Part shown: positions 22,530-35,507 of the stretch, in pieces
Layout of the letters: every line of letters starts with the position of its first letter
Position numbering within the stretch: the stretch's first letter is position 1
Source of the DNA: Antedon mediterranea
Taxonomy: Eukaryota; Echinodermata; Crinoidea; Comatulida; Antedonidae
Direction: 5' to 3'
Assembly: GCF_964355755.1 (NCBI RefSeq)
Contig: NC_092672.1
Location: 16,738,501-16,802,500, forward strand
Length of the DNA stretch: 64,000 bases
The notes under the pieces: generated by a model
Database searches by the model: none
Seen by the model: only the letters and a program-made list of their open reading frames with translations
What the model was told of the DNA's origin: nothing
Position numbers and translations under genes: made by a program

Positions 22530-24107
22530 ACTTGTTAACATAAAAACATCAAAGTGCTTAGAATAGCTTCAAATCGCATTTGGAGACGTTTTAGACCATT
22601 TTGTGATTTTCGAAAAAACTTGTTAACATAAAAACACCAAAGTGCTTAGAATAGCTTCAAATCGCATTTTGAGACATTTTAGACCCTTTTGTGATTTTCG
22701 AAAAAACTTGGTTACACAAAAACACCAAAGTGCTTAAAATAGCTTCAAATTGCATTTGGAGACGTTTTAGACCATTTTGTGATTTTCGAAAAAACTTGTT
22801 ACCATAAAAACACCAAAGTGCTTAGATTAGCTTCAAATCGCATTTTGAGACATTTTAGACCCTTTTGTGATTTTCGAAAAAACTTGTTAACATAAAAACA
22901 CCAAAGAGCTTAGAATAGCTTCAAATCGCATTTTGAGACATTTTAGACCATTTTGTGATTTTCGAAAAAACTTGTTAACATAAAAACACCAAAGTGCTTA
23001 AAATAGCTTCAAATCGCATTTGGAGAAGTTTTAAACCATTTTGTGATTTTCGAAAAAACTTGTTAACATAAAAACATCAAAGTGTACAGAATAACTTCAA
23101 ATCGCATTTGGAGACGTTTTAGACCATTTTGTGATTTTGAAAAAAACTTAACATAAAAACACCAACGAGCTTAGAATAGCTTCAAATCGCATTTTTAGAC
23201 ATTTTACACCCTTTTGTGATTTTCGAAAAAACTTGTTAAAATAAAAACATCAAAGTGTACAGAATAGCTTCAAATCGCATTTGGAGACGTTTTAGACCAT
23301 TTTGTGATTTTGAAAAAAACTTAACATAAAAACACCAAAGAGCTTAGAATAGCTTCAAATCGCATTTTGAGACATTTTAGACCATTTTGTGATTTTCGAA
23401 AAAACTTGTTAAAATAAAAACATCAAAATGTACAGAATAGCTTCAAATCGCATTTGGAGACGTTTTAGACCATTTTGTGATTTTGAAAAAAACTTGTTAA
23501 CATAAAAACACCAAAGTGCTTAGAATAGCTTCAAATCGCATTTGGAGACGTTTTAGACCATTTTGTGATTTTCGAAAAAACTTGTTAACATAAAAACACC
23601 AAAGTGCTTAGAATAGCTTCAAATCGCATTTTGAGACATTTTAGACCCTTTTGTGATTTTCGAAAAAACTTGGTTACACAAAAACACCAAAGTGCTTAAA
23701 ATAGCTTCAAATTGCATTTGGAGACGTTTTAGACCATTTTGTGATTTTCGAAAAAACTTGTTACCATAAAAACACCAAAGTGCTTAGATTAGCTTCAAAT
23801 CGCATTTTGAGACATTTTAGACCCTTTTGTGATTTTTGAAAAAACTTGTTAACATAAAAACACCAAAGAGCTTAGAATAGCTTCAAATCGCATTTTGAGA
23901 CATTTTAGACCATTTTGTGATTTTCGAAAAAACTTGTTTACATAAAAACACCAAAGTGCTTAGAATAGCTTCAAATCACATTTTGAGACATTTTAGACCC
24001 TTTTGTGATTTTCGAAAAAACTTGTTAACATAAAAATTCCAAAGTGCTAAGAATAGCTTCAAATCGCATTTGGAGACATTTTAGACCACTTTGTGATTTT
24101 CGAAAAA
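22530..24107. repeat. A-only run, 18 monomers (longest)
   Basis: 1,578 bases equals 18 x 88 minus 6, because two 85-bp short units occur (near 23147 and 23318). The TTTTACACCC unit sits between them at 23207, so part of the characteristic string is duplicated or rearranged here. The first short unit has ACCAACGAGC. The run closes with AAAATTCCAAAG (24032) and GACCACTTTGTG units. Confidence 0.9.
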
Positions 24108-26883
24108 ACTTGTTAACATAAAAACATCAAAGTGCTTAAAATCACATTAGAAACCGTTTTAGACCATTTTGAGCATTTCGATAAAACTTTTCACACAAAA
24201 ACATCAAAGAGCACAAAATAGCTTAATATCGTATTTAAAAACGTTTTTGACCATTTTGAGCATTTCGACAAAAAAATTTCACACAAAACAGAAAAGTAGC
24301 TTCAAATCGTATTTGGAGACGTTTTAGACCTTTTTGTGATTTTCGAAAAAACTTGTTAACATAAAAACACCAAAGTGCTAAGAATAGCTTCAAATCGCAT
24401 TTTAGACCATTTTGTGTTTTTCGAAAAAACTTGTTAACATAAAAACACCAAAGTGCTTAAAATCACATTAGAAACCGTTTTAGACCATTTTGAGCATTTC
24501 GATAAAACTTTTCACACAAAAACATCAAAGAGCACAAAATAGCTTAATATCGTATTTAAAAACGTTTTTGACCATTTTGAGCATTTCGAAAAAAAAATTT
24601 TCACACAAAACAGCAAAGTGCACAGAATAACTTCAAATCGCATTTGGAGACGTTTTAGACCTTTTTGTGATTTTCGAAAAAACTTGTTAACATAAAAACA
24701 CCAAAGTGCTAAGAATAGCTTCAAATCGCATTTGGAGACATTTTAGACCACTTTGTGATTTTCGAAAAAACTTGTTAACATAAAAACATCAAAGTGCTTA
24801 AAATCACATTAGAAACCGTTTTAGACCATTTTGAGCATTTCGACAAAAAATTTTCACACAAAACAGCAAAGTGTACAGAATAGCTTCAAATCGTATTTGG
24901 AGACGTTTTAGACCTTTTTGTGATTTTCAAAAAAACTTGTTAACATAAAAACACCAAAGTGCTTAGAATAGCTTCAAATCGCATTTGGAGACGTTTTAGA
25001 CCATTTTTTGATTTTCGAAAAAACTTGTTACCATAAAAACACCAAAGTGCTTAGAATAGCTTCAAATCGCATTTTGAGACGTTTTAGACCATTCTGTGAT
25101 TTTCGAAAAAACTTGTTAACATAAAAACATCAAAGTGCTTAAAATCACATTAGAAACCGTTTTAGACCATTTTGAGCATTTCGATAAAACTTTTTACACA
25201 AAAACATCAAAGAGCACAAAATAGCTTAATATCGTATTTATAAACGTTTTTGACCATTTTGAGCATTTAGACAAAAAATTTTGAAACAAAACAGCAAAGT
25301 GCACAGAATAACTTCAAATCGCATTTGGAGACGTTTTAGACCATTCTGTGATTTTCGAAAAAACTTGTTAACATAAAAACATCAAAGTGCTTAGAATAGC
25401 TTCAAATCGCATTTGGAGTCGTTTTAGACCATGTTGTGATTTTCGAAAAAACTTTTTAACATAAAAACACCAAAGTGCTTAGAATGGCTTCAAATCGCAT
25501 TTGGAGACATTTTAGACTATTTTGTGATTTTCGAAAAAACTTAAGATAAAAATATCAAAGTGCTTCAAATCACATTAGAAACCGTTTTAGACCATTTTGA
25601 GCATTTCGACAAAAATTTTTCACACAAAACAGCAAAGTGTACAGAATAGCTTCAAATCGTATTTGGAGACGTTTTAGACCTTTTTGTGATTTTCGAAAAA
25701 ACTTGTTAACATAAAAACACCAAAGTGCTTAGAATAGCTTCAAATCGCATTTTGAGACGTTTTAGACCATTCTGTGATTTTCGAAAAAACTTGTTAACAT
25801 AAAAACATCAAAGTGCTTAAAATCACATTAGAATCCGTTTTAGACCATTTTGAGCATTTCGATAAAACTTTTCAAACAAAAACATCAAAGAGCACAAAAT
25901 AGCTTAATATCGTATTTAAAAACGTTTTTGACCATTTTGAGCATTTCGACAAAAAATTTTCACACAAAACAGCAAAGTGCACAGAATAACTTCAAATCGC
26001 ATTTGGAGACATTTTAGACTATTTTGTGATTTTCGAAAAAACTTAAGATAAAAATATCAAAGTGCTTCAAATCACATTAGAAACCGTTTTAGACCATTTT
26101 GAGCATTTCGACAAAAATTTTTCACACAAAACAGCAAAGTGTACAGAATAGCTTCAAATCGTATTTGGAGACGTTTTAGACCTTTTTGTGATTTTCGAAA
26201 AAACTTGTTAACATAAAAACACCAAAGTGCTTAGAATAGCTTCAAATCGCATTTTGAGACGTTTTAGACCCTTTTGTGATTTTCGAAAAAACTTGGTTAC
26301 ACAAAAACACCAAAGTGCTTAAAATAGCTTCAAATCGCATTTGGAGACATTTTAGACTATTTTGTGATTTTCGAAAAAACTTGTTAACATAAAAACATCA
26401 AAGTGCTTCAAATCACATTAGAAACCGTTTTAGACCATTTTGAGCATTTCGACAAAAATTTTTCACACAAAACAGCAAAGTGTACAGAATAGCTTCAAAT
26501 CGTATTTGGAGACGTTTTAGACCATTTTTTGATTTTCGAAAAAACTTGTTAACATAAAAACACCAAAGTGCTTAGAATAGCTTCAAATCGCATTTTGAGA
26601 CGTTTTAGACAATTCTGTGATTTTCGAAAAAACTTGTTAACATAAAAACATCAAAGTGCTTAAAATCACATTAGAATCCGTTTTAGACCATTTTGAGCAT
26701 TTCGATAAAACTTTTCAAACAAAAACATCAAAGAGCACAAAATAGCTTAATATCGTATTTAAAAACGTTTTTGACCATTTTGAGCATTTCGACAAAAAAT
26801 TTTCACACAAAACAGCAAAGTGCACAGAATAACTTCAAATCGCATTTGGAGACGTTTTAGACAATTTTGTGATTTTCGAAAAA
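24108..26883. repeat. B-rich segment
   Basis: Trimers, A units and B1-B3 dimers. It includes a B3 with a 9-bp deletion (CAGAAAAGTAGC at 24289), a 10-bp deleted A unit near 24397, and a 502-bp-offset local repeat of the CTTAAG dimer (25543 and 26045). No other content. Confidence 0.85.
24455..25394. repeat. Segmental block, first of three copies
   Basis: Matches 39518-40457 (offset 15,063) and 49791-50730 (offset 25,336). Landmarks are CGAAAAAAAAATTTTC, TTTTCAAAAAAACTTG, TTTTTTGATTTTCG followed by TTACCATAAAAAC, and ACTTTTTACAC (25189/40252; not in the third copy). Confidence 0.82.
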
Positions 26884-28112
26884 ACTTGTTAACATAAAAA
26901 CACCAAAGTGCTAAGAATAGCTTCAAATCGCATTTGGAGACATTTTAGACCATTTTGTGATTTTCGAAAAAACTTGTTAAGATAAAAACATCAAAGTGTA
27001 CACAATAGCTTCAAATCGCATTTGGAGACGTTTTAGACCATTTTGTGATTTTCGAAAAAACTTGTTAACATAAAAACACCAAAGTGCTTAGAATAGCTTC
27101 AAATCGCATTTTGAGACATTTTAGACCCTTTTGTGATTTTCGAAAAAACTTGGTTACACAAAAACACCAAAGTGCTTAAAATAGCTTCAAATCGCATTTG
27201 GAGAAGTTTTAAACCATTTTGTGATTTTCGAAAAAACTTGTTAACATAAAAACATCAAAGTGTACAGAATAACTTCAAATCGCATTTGGAGACGTTTTAG
27301 ACCATTTTGTGATTTTTGAAAAAACTTGTTAACATAAAAACACCAAAGTGCTTAGAATAGCTTCAAATCGCATTTTTAGACATTTTACACCCTTTTGTGA
27401 TTTTCGAAAAAACTTGTTAAAATAAAAACATCAAAGTGTACAGAATAGCTTCAAATCGCATTTGGAGACGTTTTAGACCATTTTGTGATTTTGAAAAAAA
27501 CTTAACATAAAAACACCAAAGAGCTTAGAATAGCTTCAAATCGCATTTTGAGACATTTTAGACCATTTTGTGATTTTCGAAAAAACTTGTTAAAATAAAA
27601 ACATCAAAATGTACAGAATAGCTTCAAATCGCATTTGGAGACGTTTTAGACCATTTTGTGATTTTGAAAAAAACTTGTTAACATAAAAACACCAAAGAGC
27701 TTAGAATAGCTTCAAATCGCATTTTGAGACATTTTAGACCATTTTGTGTTTTTCGAAAAAACTTGTTAACATAAAAACATCAAAGTGTACAGAATAGCTT
27801 CAAATCGCATTTGGAGACGTTTTAGACCATTTTGTGATTTTCGAAAAAACTTGTTAACATAAAAACATCAAAGTGCTTAGAATAGCTTCAAATCGCATTT
27901 GGAGACGTTTTAGACCATTTTGTGATTTTCGAAAAAACTTGTTAACATAAAAACACCAAAGTGCTTAGAATAGCTTCAAATCGCATTTTGAGACATTTTA
28001 GACCCTTTTGTGATTTTCGAAAAAACTTGGTTACACAAAAACACCAAAGTGCTTAAAATAGCTTCAAATCGCATTTAGAGACATTTTGGAATATTTTGTG
28101 ATTTTCGAAAAA
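26884..28112. repeat. A-only run, 14 monomers
   Basis: 1,229 bases equals 14 x 88 minus 3. The 7-monomer string occupies 27148-27760, with the short unit at 27500-27584. The run opens with a GTTAAGATAAAAAC unit with GTACACAATAGC and ends with a CATTTTGGAATATTTTG unit before the next module. Confidence 0.92.
27500..27584 (+). repeat. Short type A monomer, 85 bp (exemplar)
   Basis: The leader reads ACTTAACATAAAAAC; the three bases GTT of the normal leader are absent. The preceding unit ends TTTTGAAAAAAAC rather than TTTTCGAAAAAAC, so that CpG is lost too. It reads AAAGAGCTTAG rather than AAAGTGCTTAG. The same short unit is found near 3952, 19757, 23147, 23318, 33131, 36209, 38967, 45621, 47522, 51743, 56834, 58467 and 62490, always within A-only runs and usually between the same neighbours. 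Confidence 0.85.
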
Positions 28113-28956
28113 ACTTGGTTAAACAAAAACACCAAAGTGCTTAAAATCACATTAGAAACCGTTTTAGACCATTTTGAGCATTTCGATAAAACTTTTCACA
28201 CAAAAACATCAAAGAGCACAAAATAGCTTAATATCGTATTTAAAAACGTTTTTGACCATTTTGAGCATTTCGACAAAAAAATTTCACACAAAACAGCAAA
28301 GTGCACAGAATAACTTCAAATCGCATTTGGAGACGTTTTAGACCATTTTGTGATTTTCGAAAAAACTTGTTAACATAAAAACACCAAAGTGCTTAGAATA
28401 GCTTCAAATCGCATTTTGAGACATTTTAGACCCTTTTGTGATTTTTGAAAAAACTTGTTAACATAAAAACATCAAAGTGCTTCAAATCACATTAGAAACC
28501 GTTTTAGACCATTTTGAGAATTTCGATAAAACTTTTCACACAAAAACATCAAAGAGCACAAAATAGCTTAATATCGTATTTAAAAACGTTTTTGACCATT
28601 TTGAGCATTTAGACAAAAAATTTTCAAACAAAACAGCAAAGTGCACAGAATAACTTCAAATCGCATTTGGAGACGTTTTAGACCATTCTGTGATTTTCGA
28701 AAAAACTTGTTAACATAAAAACATCAAAGTGCTTAAAATCACATTAGAAACCGTTTTAGACCATTTTGAGCATTTCGATAAAACTTTTCACACAAAAACA
28801 TTAAAGAGCACAAAATAGCTTAATATCGTATTTAAAAACGTTTTTGACCATTTTGAGCATTTCGACAAAAATTTTTCACACAAAACAGCAAAGTGTACAG
28901 AATAGCTTCAAATCGTATTTGGAGACGTTTTAGACCCTTTTGTGATTTTCGAAAAA
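28113..28956. repeat. B-A-B-B 10-monomer module (844 bp)
   Basis: First B1 leader is ACTTGGTTAAACAAAAAC, a one-base variant of the usual GGTTACAC form. Second trimer has GAGAATTTCG and GCATTTAGAC; third has CATTAAAG. Unlike most copies it is followed by two A units and then more B sequence, not a long A-only run. Confidence 0.9.
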
Positions 28957-31494
28957 ACTTGTTAACATAAAAACACCAAAGTGCTTAGAATAGCTTCAAA
29001 TCGCATTTTGAGACGTTTTAGACCCTTTTGTGATTTTCGAAAAAACTTGGTTACACAAAAACACCAAAGTGCTTAAAATAGCTTCAAATCGCATTTGGAG
29101 ACATTTTAGACTATTTTGTGATTTTCGAAAAAACTTGTTAACATAAAAACATCAAAGTTCTTCAAATCACATTAGAAACCGTTTTAGACCATTTTGAGCA
29201 TTTCGATAAAACTTTTCACACAAAAACATCAAAGAGCACAAAATAGCTTAATATCGTATTTAAAAACGTTTTTGACCATTTTGAGCATTTCGACAAAAAA
29301 ATTTCACACAAAACAGAAAAGTGTACAGACTAGCTTCAAATCGTATTTGGAGACGTTTTAGACCTTTTTGTGATTTTCGAAAAAACTTGTTAACATAAAA
29401 ACACCAAAGTGCTAAGAATAGCTTCAAATCGCATTTTAGACCATTTTGTGTTTTTCGAAAAAACTTGTTAACATAAAAACACCAAAGTGCTTAAAATCAC
29501 ATTAGAAACCGTTTTAGACCATTTTGAGCATTTCGATAAAACTTTTCACACAAAAACATCAAAGAGCACAAAATAGCTTAATATCGTATTTAAAAACGTT
29601 TTTGACCATTTTGAGCATTTCGAAAAAAAAAATTTCACACAAAACAGCAAAGTGCACAGAATAACTTCAAATCGCATTTGGAGACGTTTTAGACCTTTTT
29701 GTGATTTTCGAAAAAACTTGTTAACATAAAAACACCAAAGTGCTAAGAATAGCTTCAAATCGCATTTGGAGACATTTTAGACTATTTTGTGTTTTTCGAA
29801 AAAACTTGTTAACATAAAAACATCAAAGTGTACAGAATAGCTTCAAATCGCATTTTGAGACATTTTAGACTATTTTGTGATTTTCGAAAAAACTTGTTAA
29901 CATAAAAACATCAAAGTGCTTAAAATCACATTAGAAACCGTTTTAGACCATTTTAAGCATTTCGATAAAACTTTTCACACAAAAACATCAAAGAGCACAA
30001 AATAGCTTAATATCGTATTTAAAAACGTTTTTGACCATTTTGAGCATTTCGACAAAAAATTTTTACACAAAACAGCAAAGTGCACAGAATAACTTCAAAT
30101 CGCATTTGGAGACGTTTTAGACCATTTTGTGATTTTCGAAAAAACTTGTTAACATAAAAATATCAAAGTGCTTCAAATCACATTAGAAACCGTTTTAGAC
30201 CATTTTGAGCATTTCGACAAAACTTTTCACACAAAAACATCAAAGAGCACAAAATAGCTTAATATCGTATTTAAAAACGTTTTTGACCATTTTGAGCATT
30301 TCGACAAAAAAATTTCACACAAAACAGCAAAGTGCACAGAATAACTTCAAATCGCATTTGGAGACGTTTTAGAGCATTTTGTGATTTTCGAAAAAACTTG
30401 TTAACATAAAAACACCAAAGTGCTTAGAATAGCTTCAAATCGCATTTTGAGACATTTTAGACCCTTTTGTGATTTTTGAAAAAACTTGTTAACATAAAAA
30501 CATCAAAGTGCTTCAAATCACATTAGAAACCGTTTTAGACCATTTTGAGCATTTCGATAAAACTTTTCACACAAAAACATCAAAGAGCACAAAATAGCTT
30601 AATATCGTATTTAAAAACGTTTTTGACCATTTTGAGCATTTAGACAAAAAAATTTCACACAAAACAGAAAAGTGTACAGACTAGCTTCAAATCGTATTTG
30701 GAGACGTTTTAGACCTTTTTGTGATTTTCGAAAAAACTTGTTAACATAAAAACACCAAAGTGCTAAGAATAGCTTCAAATCGCATTTTAGACCATTTTGT
30801 GTTTTTCGAAAAAACTTGTTAACATAAAAACACCAAAGTGCTTAAAATCACATTAGAAACCGTTTTAGACCATTTTGAGCATTTCGATAAAACTTTTCAC
30901 ACAAAAACATCAAAGAGCACAAAATAGCTTAATATCGTATTTAAAAACGTTTTTGACCATTTTGAGCATTTCGAAAAAAAAAATTTCACACAAAACAGCA
31001 AAGTGCACAGAATAACTTCAAATCGCATTTGGAGACGTTTTAGACCTTTTTGTGATTTTCGAAAAAACTTGTTAACATAAAAACACCAAAGTGCTAAGAA
31101 TAGCTTCAAATCGCATTTGGAGACATTTTAGACTATTTTGTGTTTTTCGAAAAAACTTGTTAACATAAAAACATCAAAGTGTACAGAATAGCTTCAAATC
31201 GCATTTTGAGACATTTTAGACTATTTTGTGATTTTCGAAAAAACTTGTTAACATAAAAACATCAAAGTGCTTAAAATCACATTAGAAACCGTTTTAGACC
31301 ATTTTAAGCATTTCGATAAAACTTTTCACACAAAAACATCAAAGAGCACAAAATAGCTTAATATCGTATTTAAAAACGTTTTTGACCATTTTGAGCATTT
31401 CGACAAAAAATTTTTACACAAAACAGCAAAGTGCACAGAATAACTTCAAATCGCATTTGGAGACGTTTTAGACCATTTTGTGATTTTCGAAAAA
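28957..31494. repeat. B-rich segment with 1,351-bp duplication
   Basis: Two or three A units, then trimers and A units, mostly taken up by the 1,351-bp tandem duplication described separately. It contains AAAGTTCTTCAAATC (29154), shared with about 37868. Confidence 0.85.
29296..30646. repeat. 1,351-bp tandem duplication, copy 1
   Basis: CAGAAAAGTGTACAGAC at 29314 recurs at 30665, the 70-codon frame at 29546 recurs at 30897, and GTTTTAGAGCATTTTG near 30370 recurs near 31721, all 1,351 apart. The junction between copies lies inside a B2-B3 boundary: upstream GCATTTAGAC belongs to one subtype and downstream AAAATTTCACAC to another. Confidence 0.9.
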
Positions 31495-31997
31495 ACTTGT
31501 TAACATAAAAATATCAAAGTGCTTCAAATCACATTAGAAACCGTTTTAGACCATTTTGAGCATTTCGACAAAACTTTTCACACAAAAACATCAAAGAGCA
31601 CAAAATAGCTTAATATCGTATTTAAAAACGTTTTTGACCATTTTGAGCATTTCGACAAAAAAATTTCACACAAAACAGCAAAGTGCACAGAATAACTTCA
31701 AATCGCATTTGGAGACGTTTTAGAGCATTTTGTGATTTTCGAAAAAACTTGTTAACATAAAAACACCAAAGTGCTTAGAATAGCTTCAAATCGCATTTTG
31801 AGACATTTTAGACCCTTTTGTGATTTTTGAAAAAACTTGTTAACATAAAAACATCAAAGTGCTTCAAATCACATTAGAAACCGTTTTAGACCATTTTGAG
31901 CATTTCGATAAAACTTTTCACACAAAAACATCAAAGAGCACAAAATAGCTTAATATCGTATTTAAAAACGTTTTTGACCATTTTGAGCATTTAGACA
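30647..31997. repeat. 1,351-bp tandem duplication, copy 2
   Basis: Repeats copy 1. At its right end GCATTTAGAC is followed by AAAAAATTTTCAAAC, the normal partner of that subtype, which marks the duplication end point. This copy is also the one aligned with 1651-4826 at offset 29,179. Confidence 0.9.
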
Positions 31998-32339
31998 AAA
32001 AATTTTCAAACAAAACAGCAAAGTGCACAGAATAACTTCAAATCGCATTTGGAGACGTTTTAGACCATTCTGTGATTTTCGAAAAAACTTGTTAACATAA
32101 AAACATCAAAGTGCTTAAAATCACATTAGAAACCGTTTTAGACCATTTTGAGCATTTCGATAAAACTTTTCACACAAAAAACATTAAAGAGCACAAAATA
32201 GCTTAATATCGTATTTAAAAACGTTTTTGACCATTTTGAGCATTTCGACAAAAATTTTTCACACAAAACAGCAAAGTGTACAGAATAGCTTCAAATCGTA
32301 TTTGGAGACGTTTTAGACCTTTTTGTGATTTCCGAAAAA
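31495..32339. repeat. B-A-B-B 10-monomer module (845 bp)
   Basis: Trimer, A, trimer with GCATTTAGAC, trimer with the six-A B2. It is followed immediately by an A-only run, and very like 2316-3160. Confidence 0.85.
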
Positions 32340-33506
32340 ACTTGTTAACATAAAAACACCAAAGTGCTTAGAATAGCTTCAAATCGCATTTGGAGACGTT
32401 TTAGACCATTTTGTGATTTTCGAAAAAACTTGTTAACATAAAAACACCAAAGTGCTTAGAATAGCTTCAAATCGCATTTTGAGACATTTTAGACCCTTTT
32501 GTGATTTTCGAAAAAACTTGTTTACACAAAAACACCAAAGTGCTTAAAATAGCTTCAAATTGCATTTGGAGACGTTTTAGACCATTTTGTGATTTTCGAA
32601 AAAACTTGTTACCATAAAAACACCAAAGTGCTTAGATTAGCTTCAAATCGCATTTTGAGACATTTTAGACCCTTTTGTGATTTTCGAAAAAACTTGTTAA
32701 CATAAAAACACCAAAGAGCTTAGAATAGCTTCAAATCGCATTTTGAGACATTTTAGACCATTTTGTGATTTTCGAAAAAACTTGTTAACATAAAAACACC
32801 AAAGTGCTTAAAATAGCTTCAAATCGCATTTGGAGAAGTTTTAAACCATTTTGTGATTTTCGAAAAAACTTGTTAACATAAAAACATCAAAGTGTACAGA
32901 ATAACTTCAAATCGCATTTGGAGACGTTTTAGACCATTTTGTGATTTTTGAAAAAACTTGTTAACATAAAAACACCAAAGTGCTTAGAATAGCTTCAAAT
33001 CGCATTTTTAGACATTTTACACCCTTTTGTGATTTTCGAAAAAACTTGTTAAAATAAAAACATCAAAGTGTACAGAATAGCTTCAAATCGCATTTGGAGA
33101 CGTTTTAGACCATTTTGTGATTTTGAAAAAAGCTTAACATAAAAACACCAAAGAGCTTAGAATAGCTTCAAATCGCATTTTGAGACATTTTAGACCATTT
33201 TGTGATTTTCGAAAAAACTTGTTAAAATAAAAACATCAAAATGTACAGAATAGCTTCAAATCGCATTTGGAGACGTTTTAGACCATTTTGTGATTTTGAA
33301 AAAAACTTGTTAACATAAAAACACCAAAGAGCTTAGAATAGCTTCAAATCGCATTTTGAGACATTTTAGACCATTTTGTGTTTTTCGAAAAAACTTGTTA
33401 ACATAAAAACATCAAAGTGTACAGAATAGCTTCAAATCGCATTTTGAGACGTTTTAGACCATTTTGTGATTTTCGAAAAAACTTGTTAACATAAAAACAT
33501 CAAAGT
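31835..33506. repeat. Segmental block matching 50446-52117
   Basis: Offset 18,612, changing to 18,611 after the extra A in B2 at 32171-32181. TTTTACACCC at 33020 pairs with 51631. The end of the match is near 33506, where a B1 begins here and an A continues there. Confidence 0.8.
32340..33480. repeat. A-only run, 13 monomers
   Basis: 1,141 bases equals 13 x 88 minus 3. The 7-monomer string occupies 32780-33392. It shares the AAGCTT variant (33130) with the run at 3161-4301, of identical length. Confidence 0.92.
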
Positions 33507-33732
33507 GCTTAAAATCACATTAGAAACCGTTTTAGACCATTTTAAGCATTTCGATAAAACTTTTCACACAAAAACATCAAAGAGCACAAAATAGCTTAAT
33601 ATCGTATTTAAAAACGTTTTTGACAATTTTGAGCATTTCGACAAAAAATTTTTACACAAAACAGCAAAGTGCACAGAATAACTTCAAATCGCATTTGGAG
33701 ACGTTTTAGACCATTTTGTGATTTTCGAAAAA
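33481..33732. repeat. B trimer with TTTTAAGC and TTTTTACAC variants
   Basis: A 252-bp B1-B2-B3 unit whose B1 reads TTTTAAGC and whose B3 leader is TTTTTACACAAAAC. The same paired variants occur in trimers at about 2064, 4302, 18048, 29892 and 31243. Confidence 0.85.
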
Positions 33733-34576
33733 ACTTGTTAACATAAAAACATCAAAGTGCTTCAAATCACATTAGAAACCGTTTTAGACCATTTTGAGCA
33801 TTTCGACAAAACTTTTCACACAAAAACATCAAAGAGCACAAAATAGCTTAATATCGTATTTAAAAACGTTTTTGACCATTTTGAGCATTTCGACAAAAAA
33901 ATTTCACACAAAACAGCAAAGTGCACAGAATAACTTCAAATCGCATTTGGAGACGTTTTAGACCATTTTGTGATTTTCGAAAAAACTTGTTAACATAAAA
34001 ACACCAAAGTGCTTAGAATAGCTTCAAATCGCGTTTTGAGACATTTTAGACCCTTTTGTGATTTTTGAAAAAACTTGTTAACATAAAAACATCAAAGTGC
34101 TTCAAATCACATTAGAAACTGTTTTAGACCATTTTGAGCATTTCGATAAAACTTTTCACACAAAAACATCAAAGAGCACAAAATAGCTTAATATCGTATT
34201 TAAAAACGTTTTTGACCATTTTGAGCATTTAGACAAAAAATTTTCAAACAAAACAGCAAAGTGCACAGAATAACTTCAAATCGCATTTGGAGACGTTTTA
34301 GACCATTCTGTGATTTTCGAAAAAACTTGTTAACATAAAAACATCAAAGTGCTTAAAATCACATTAGAAACCGTTTTAGACCATTTTGAGCATTTCGATA
34401 AAACTTTTCACACAAAAACATTAAAGAGCACAAAATAGCTTAATATCGTATTTAAAAACGTTTTTGACCATTTTGAGCATTTCGACAAAAATTTTTCACA
34501 CAAAACAGCAAAGTGTACAGAATAGCTTCAAATCGTATTTGGAGACGTTTTAGACCTTTTTGTGATTTTCGAAAAA
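33733..34576. repeat. B-A-B-B 10-monomer module (844 bp)
   Basis: Trimer 33733-33984, A to 34072 with the single variant CGCGTTTTGAG, trimer to 34324, trimer to 34576. Here it is followed by B-rich sequence. Confidence 0.85.
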
Positions 34577-35507
34577 ACTTGTTAACATAAAAACACCAAA
34601 GTGCTAAGAATAGCTTCAAATCGCATTTGGAGACATTTTAGACCACTTTGTGATTTTCGAAAAAACTTGTTAACATAAAAACATCAAAGTGCTTAAAATC
34701 ACATTAGAAACCGTTTTAGACCATTTTGAGCATTTCGACAAAAAATTTTCACACAAAACAGCAAAGTGTACAGAATAGCTTCAAATCGTATTTGGAGACG
34801 TTTTAGACCTTTTTGTGATTTTCAAAAAAACTTGTTAACATAAAAACACTAAAGTGCTTAGAATAGCTTCAAATCGTATTTGGAGACGTTTTAGACCTTT
34901 TTGTGATTTTCGAAAAAACTTGTTAACATAAAAACACCAAAGTGCTTAGAATAGCTTCAAATCGCATTTGGAGACGTTTTAGACCATTCTGTGATTTTCG
35001 AAAAAACTTGTTAACATAAAAACATCAAAGTGCTTAAAATCACATTAGAAACCGTTTTAGACCATTTTGAGCATTTCGATAAAACTTTTCACACAAAAAC
35101 ATCAAAGAGCACAAAATAGCTTAATATCGTATTTAAAAACGTTTTTGACCATTTTGAGCATTTAGACAAAAAATTTTCAAACAAAACAGCAAAGTGCACA
35201 GATTAACTTCAAATCGCATTTGGAGACGTTTTAGAACATTCTGTGATTTTCGAAAAAACTTGTTAACATAAAAACATCAAAGTGCTTAAAATCACATTAG
35301 AAACCGTTTTAGACCATTTTGAGCATTTCGATAAAACTTTTCAGACAAAAACATTAAAGAGCACAAAATAGCTTAATATCGTATTTAAAAACGTTTTTGA
35401 CCATTTTGAGCATTCAAAAAAAAATTTCACACAAAACAGCAAAGTGCACAGAATAACTCCAAATCGCATTTGGAGACGTTTTAGACCATTTTGTGATTTT
35501 CGAAAAA
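34577..35507. repeat. B-rich segment
   Basis: A unit(s), a B1-B3 dimer, A units, trimers and a final trimer with the GAGCATTCAAAA boundary variant at 35411, shared with 6571. There is nothing but satellite. Confidence 0.82.

Larger units (their letters stand above)
26060..28830. repeat. Segmental block, first of three copies (2.8 kb)
   Basis: Matches about 44181-46955 (offset 18,121) and 61050-63824 (a further 16,869). Checked landmarks: GACAATTTTGTG (26860/44981/61850) and TTTTACACCC (27388/45509/62378). Each copy covers B1-B3 dimers, a GAATCCG trimer, a 14-monomer A-only run and most of a B-A-B-B module. Confidence 0.85.

Noticed and set aside
3951-33135. AAGCTT and other restriction-site-like changes as functional sites
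   Set aside because: They are single-base variants useful as markers of copied blocks; nothing suggests a function.
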